A DNA stretch of 9,442 nucleotides from Oscillospiraceae bacterium. GTDB taxonomy: Bacteria > Bacillota_A > Clostridia > Oscillospirales > Oscillospiraceae. The notes under the pieces are model-generated. The model was not told where the DNA came from, did no database searches, and worked only from the letters and a program-made list of their open reading frames with translations. Shown here one piece after another: positions 6,572 to 9,442 of the stretch. The number at the start of each line of letters is the position of its first letter. Within the stretch, counting starts at the first letter, position 1. A program made the translations under genes and the position numbers. Location of the stretch: NCBI GenBank assembly GCA_017411905.1, contig JAFQPB010000001.1:1-9442 (forward strand). Direction: 5' to 3'.

Positions 6572-7750
6572 ATGGAAAGGATCGGTATTTTCGGCGGCAC
6601 CTATAATCCACCCCATTTAGGACATATGGGGGCGGCTATATATGGGAAAACTGCGCTTAATTTGGATAAGCTATACCTGATCCCGTCCTATATTTCTCCC
6701 CATAAGGAGCTTCCTGTAGGTTCTCCTACCCCGCAGCAGCGGCTTAAAATGGTGACCCTTGGGGCAGAAGATACAGACCTTACTGTGTCGGATATGGAGC
6801 TTTGCCGTGGCGGTGCCAGTTATACCTATGAAACGGTACTTTCCCTCCGTCAGCAGCATCCAAATGCGATGCTTTTCCTGATGATGGGAACGGATATGTT
6901 TCTGACACTCGATCATTGGCGGGAGGCAGACTTGCTCCTGTCACAGGTCACACCGGTGGTATTTTACCGGGGCGACAAGGGTGAGCGGGCACAAATAGAG
7001 GAGAAGAAAGCATTCTTTGCCGCAAAGGGCATTTCTGCCATCGTGATGGAAAACCCGGTAACGGAGATATCCTCCACCCAGCTTCGGCGTATGCTGGTAT
7101 TCGACTGCGCTGCGCCCTTCTTGAACGAAAAGGTGCATCGCTATATCCTGCAAAATAAACTCTATGGTACCGGGGAAAACTACAAGAACCTACCCATCCC
7201 GGAACTGGAAAGAGTGGTGTGCACCCTTGTAAAGCCCAATCGTGTGGCGCACATTCTGGGCTGCCGGGATACGGCTGTGGAGCTTGCAAAGCGGTGGGGT
7301 GCGGATGAGACCGATGCGGCGCGGGCAGCACTGCTCCACGACATTACAAAGGCACTGGACGGCCCTCTGCAGTTGACCCTGTGCGACCAGTACGGTATGG
7401 TATTGGACGATTTTTCCCGGGCATATCCCAAGACCTTGCATGCCCATACGGGTGCGATGGTGGCCGAGCGTATCTTTGGGGAAAATGAAAGGGTGGTTTC
7501 TGCCATCCACAGCCATACTACCGGCAAAGCCGGAATGAATATATTAGAGAAGATCATTTATGTGGCAGACTATATGGAGCCCAACCGGGATTTTGACGGT
7601 GTGGATGCGCTCCGGGAAGCAGCATTTACCGATATGGATAAAGCAATGGTAATGGGACTGGAAATGACGATCTCCCTCCTTATTAAAGAAGGAAAGGCTA
7701 TTTCCAAAGCGTCTCAGGAAGCCTTGCAGGACATAAAAAACACACATTGA
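6572..7750 (+). CDS. nadD: Fused nicotinate-nucleotide adenylyltransferase (NadD) and YqeK-type HD-domain Ap4A hydrolase
   Basis: This is one 392-residue reading frame covering two proteins that are separate, adjacent genes in Bacillus. Residues 1 to about 198 are NadD, which joins nicotinate mononucleotide and ATP to form nicotinate adenine dinucleotide in NAD synthesis. It has the nucleotidylyltransferase motif GGTYNPPHLGH (8-18) and the ISSTQLRR motif (166-173). Residues from about 205 to 392 match YqeK, an HD-superfamily enzyme whose characterised members split Ap4A symmetrically into two ADP. Expected metal ligands are present: His227, His256-Asp257 (LLHD), His290, His315 (HSHTTG) and Asp333 (YVADYMEPNR). 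The linker is about residues 199-206. GGGAGG (6560-6565) lies six bases before the ATG. There is no in-frame stop at the junction, so this is a real fusion unless there is a sequence error. Both halves look catalytically intact. Activities are inferred from families. Confidence 0.95.
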   Translation: MERIGIFGGTYNPPHLGHMGAAIYGKTALNLDKLYLIPSYISPHKELPVGSPTPQQRLKMVTLGAEDTDLTVSDMELCRGGASYTYETVLSLRQQHPNAMLFLMMGTDMFLTLDHWREADLLLSQVTPVVFYRGDKGERAQIEEKKAFFAAKGISAIVMENPVTEISSTQLRRMLVFDCAAPFLNEKVHRYILQNKLYGTGENYKNLPIPELERVVCTLVKPNRVAHILGCRDTAVELAKRWGADETDAARAALLHDITKALDGPLQLTLCDQYGMVLDDFSRAYPKTLHAHTGAMVAERIFGENERVVSAIHSHTTGKAGMNILEKIIYVADYMEPNRDFDGVDALREAAFTDMDKAMVMGLEMTISLLIKEGKAISKASQEALQDIKNTH

Positions 7751-7755
7751 GAGGA
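7749..7755 (+). promoter_or_regulatory. Ribosome binding site that sets the ATG start of rsfS
   Basis: GAGAGGA overlaps the TGA of the preceding gene and lies six bases before the ATG at 7762. It argues against the in-frame TTG at 7747, which would sit before this site and have no Shine-Dalgarno of its own. Confidence 0.75.
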
Positions 7756-7761
7756 ATTTAT

Positions 7762-8121
7762 ATGACAACAAAAGAAATCGCTTGTGAAGTCGTAAAAATG
7801 CTGGACAGCAAAAAGGGTATGGAGCTGCGGCTGCTGAAGATCGACCGGGTCTCCAGTCTGGCAGATTATTTCGTTATCTGCACCGGTACTTCCAATACCC
7901 ACGTTCGTACCCTCTGTGACATTGCTGAGGATACGCTTGAAAAGCTGGGCGAAAATAAGTTAGGTCGGGAAGGCCACCGGGGCAATACTTGGGAGCTTCT
8001 GGACTTTGGCTCTATTGTTGTACACGTCTTTACGGAAGAGGCGAGAGCCTTTTACGATCTGGAACGCCTTTGGGCAGATGCTGAAAAAGTAGATATCGGG
8101 GATGTTATTCTCCCGGAATGA
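7762..8121 (+). CDS. rsfS: Ribosomal silencing factor RsfS (RsfA/YbeB/Iojap family)
   Basis: RsfS binds ribosomal protein uL14 on the 50S subunit and blocks joining of the subunits, which lowers translation when nutrients are scarce. The product is 119 residues, the normal size for the family. Diagnostic segments are ADYFVICTGTSNTHVR near residues 33-48, REGHRGNTWELLDFG in the middle, and VVHVFTEEARAFYDLERLW towards the end. The ATG at 7762 is chosen because GAGAGGA lies six bases upstream. An in-frame TTG at 7747 would add only five residues. The gene follows the yqeK portion by 11 bases, as in the Bacillus yqeK-yqeL pair, and leuS follows after 14 bases. The methyltransferase gene yqeM that comes next in Bacillus is not here. 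The assignment is secure. Confidence 0.96.
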   Translation: MTTKEIACEVVKMLDSKKGMELRLLKIDRVSSLADYFVICTGTSNTHVRTLCDIAEDTLEKLGENKLGREGHRGNTWELLDFGSIVVHVFTEEARAFYDLERLWADAEKVDIGDVILPE

Positions 8122-8135
8122 AAGAAGGATAGAAA

Positions 8136-9442
8136 ATGAATTACGAGTTTTCTGCCATTGAGAAGAAATGGCAAAAGTACTGGGAGGAAAATAACACCTT
8201 CCATACCGATGTTTGGGATTTCTCAAAGCCCAAATATTATGTACTGGATATGTTCCCCTATCCCTCCGGTGTGGGTCTCCACGCAGGTCACCCCGAGGGC
8301 TACACCGCAACGGATATTATATCCCGTATGAAGCGGATGCAGGGCTACAACGTTCTGCACCCTATGGGCTATGACTCTTTTGGACTGCCTGCAGAGCAGT
8401 ATGCCGTTTCCACCGGTAACCATCCCAACGGCTTTACCCAAAAGAATATTGAGACCTTCTCCGGTCAGCTCAAGGAGCTGGGCTTTGACTACGACTGGTC
8501 GAAGGTGATTGCTACATCTGACCCCTCTTTCTATAAGTGGACACAGTGGATATTCAAGAAGCTGTGGGAGGCCGGTTATGCAAAGAGGATCGAAATGCCT
8601 GTCAACTGGTGTGAGGAGCTGGGCACCGTTCTTTCTAACGATGAAGTGATCGACGGAAAGAGTGAGCGTGGCGGCTATCCCGTTGTAAAGAAGAATATGA
8701 TGCAGTGGGTCATCGACCAGCCTGCTTTTGCAGAGAAGCTCTTGGAAGGTCTTGACGAGATCGACTGGCCGGAATCTACCAAGGAAATTCAGCGAAACTG
8801 GATCGGCAAATCCACCGGTGTGGAGGTTGACTTCCAGCTTGTGGGCGGCGGCAGCTTCTCCATTTATACCACCTGTATCGAAACCATCTACGGCATCACC
8901 TTTATGGTGCTGGCACCGGACGGCAAGATCACAGCGAGCCTCCTTGACCGGGTGGAAAACAGGGAAGAGGTGGAGGCCTATATTGCCGAGACTGTCAAAA
9001 AGTCCGATATGGATCGCACAGAGCTCAATAAGACCAAGTCCGGCTGCCCCTTAAAGGGCGTGTACGCCATCAACCCTGTTAACGGCAAGGAAGTGCCGGT
9101 ATTTATCGGTGACTTCGTCCTTGCAAACTACGGCACCGGCGCAGTTATGGCTGTTCCCAGCCACGACCAGCGTGACTTCGAGTATGCCATCGCCCACAAT
9201 ATCCCGATGATTCAGGTCATTGAAGGCCGGGATGTCAGCGAATGTGCCTTTGAAAAGCAGGATTACTTAGGCAAGGGCTGCAAGCTTGTTAATTCCGAGG
9301 AATTTACTGGTCTCACAGTTGAAGAAGCAAAAGAAGCGATTACCTGCAAGCTGGAAAAGGCGGGCGTGGCAAGACGGAAGAATAACTACCACTTCCGTGA
9401 GTGGATCTTTGCCCGCCAGCGCTACTGGGGCGAGCCCGTTCC
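8136..9442 (+). CDS. leuS: Leucyl-tRNA synthetase, N-terminal part (3' end outside the window)
   Basis: This class I synthetase charges tRNA(Leu) with leucine and removes mischarged amino acids in its CP1 editing domain. About 435 residues are visible, roughly half of a typical enzyme of 800 or more. The start is the ATG at 8136, six bases after AGAAGGA (8123-8129), giving MNYEFSAIEKKWQKYW. The catalytic HIGH-type motif is HAGH at 49-52, after FPYPSGVGL. Other family segments are GYDSFGLPAEQYA, VNWCEELGTVLSNDEV and IDWPESTKEIQRNWIG. The editing domain starts at about residue 220 and contains YGTGAVMAVPSHDQRD. The frame leaves the window after REWIFARQRYWGEPV. The KMSKS loop lies outside. The threonine-rich editing motif reads TTCIET at 245-250, where well-studied bacterial enzymes have TTRPDT. 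The gene is the seventh in the run, and no T-box leader fits in the 14-base gap before it. Confidence 0.97.
   Translation, partial: MNYEFSAIEKKWQKYWEENNTFHTDVWDFSKPKYYVLDMFPYPSGVGLHAGHPEGYTATDIISRMKRMQGYNVLHPMGYDSFGLPAEQYAVSTGNHPNGFTQKNIETFSGQLKELGFDYDWSKVIATSDPSFYKWTQWIFKKLWEAGYAKRIEMPVNWCEELGTVLSNDEVIDGKSERGGYPVVKKNMMQWVIDQPAFAEKLLEGLDEIDWPESTKEIQRNWIGKSTGVEVDFQLVGGGSFSIYTTCIETIYGITFMVLAPDGKITASLLDRVENREEVEAYIAETVKKSDMDRTELNKTKSGCPLKGVYAINPVNGKEVPVFIGDFVLANYGTGAVMAVPSHDQRDFEYAIAHNIPMIQVIEGRDVSECAFEKQDYLGKGCKLVNSEEFTGLTVEEAKEAITCKLEKAGVARRKNNYHFREWIFARQRYWGEPV

Noticed and set aside
7747..7764. TTG at 7747 as the start of rsfS
   Set aside because: It overlaps the end of the preceding gene and lies before, not after, the GAGAGGA site. 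The ATG at 7762 has correct spacing, and the family N-terminus begins there.
8728..9054. A 108-codon plus-strand frame inside leuS
   Set aside because: It is a shifted frame of the leuS gene. The in-frame translation is a continuous, recognisable LeuRS through this region.
1..9442. CRISPR, toxin-antitoxin, phage defence or mobile element
   Set aside because: No spaced direct repeats, transposase, integrase, terminal inverted repeats or defence domains are seen. The genes are conserved housekeeping functions.

Overview
The window reads as chromosomal housekeeping DNA from a Gram-positive, low-to-mid GC anaerobe, most likely a Clostridia/Oscillospirales-type gut Firmicute. The reasons are an smc-ftsY pair, a Bacillus-like yqeI-nadD(yqeJ)-yqeK-rsfS(yqeL) run, an FtsY with no long acidic A domain, strong AGGAGG-type ribosome binding sites, and an upstream secreted-type protein built from SH3b repeats and Pro/Glu/Thr linkers. 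The taxon is inferred from gene order and protein style only. Everything is on the plus strand.

Layout. Positions 1-747 hold the C-terminal part of a repeat-rich SH3b protein that begins outside the window. Positions 748-1007 are intergenic. They contain a fold-rich stretch (761-872), a strong intrinsic terminator (873-916), an inverted repeat (920-951) that overlaps the -35 box, and a near-consensus sigma-A promoter (941-969). From 1008 to the right edge there are seven tightly packed genes: smc, ftsY, rdgB, a YhbY-family RNA-binding protein gene, a fused nadD-yqeK, rsfS and leuS (cut by the right edge). Successive junctions are +11, -1, -14, +15, +11 and +14 bases, with no terminator visible between them, so they probably form one operon read from the smc promoter.

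How the genes fit together. SMC (chromosome compaction) and FtsY (membrane receptor for the signal recognition particle) form a classic Firmicutes pair. The rest of the operon covers nucleotide hygiene (RdgB removes ITP/XTP), ribosome assembly and ribosome silencing (YhbY, RsfS), NAD synthesis joined to Ap4A breakdown (NadD-YqeK), and leucyl-tRNA charging (LeuRS). These are growth-linked functions. Ap4A is a by-product of aminoacyl-tRNA synthetases, so the YqeK part and LeuRS have a plausible biochemical link.

I see no mobile element, CRISPR array, tRNA, rRNA or defence system, and no clearly new biological system. The observations most worth checking are a divergent threonine-rich motif in the LeuRS editing domain, the NadD-YqeK fusion, the inverted repeat on the smc promoter, the possible structured RNA before the terminator, and the charged C-terminal extension on the YhbY protein.
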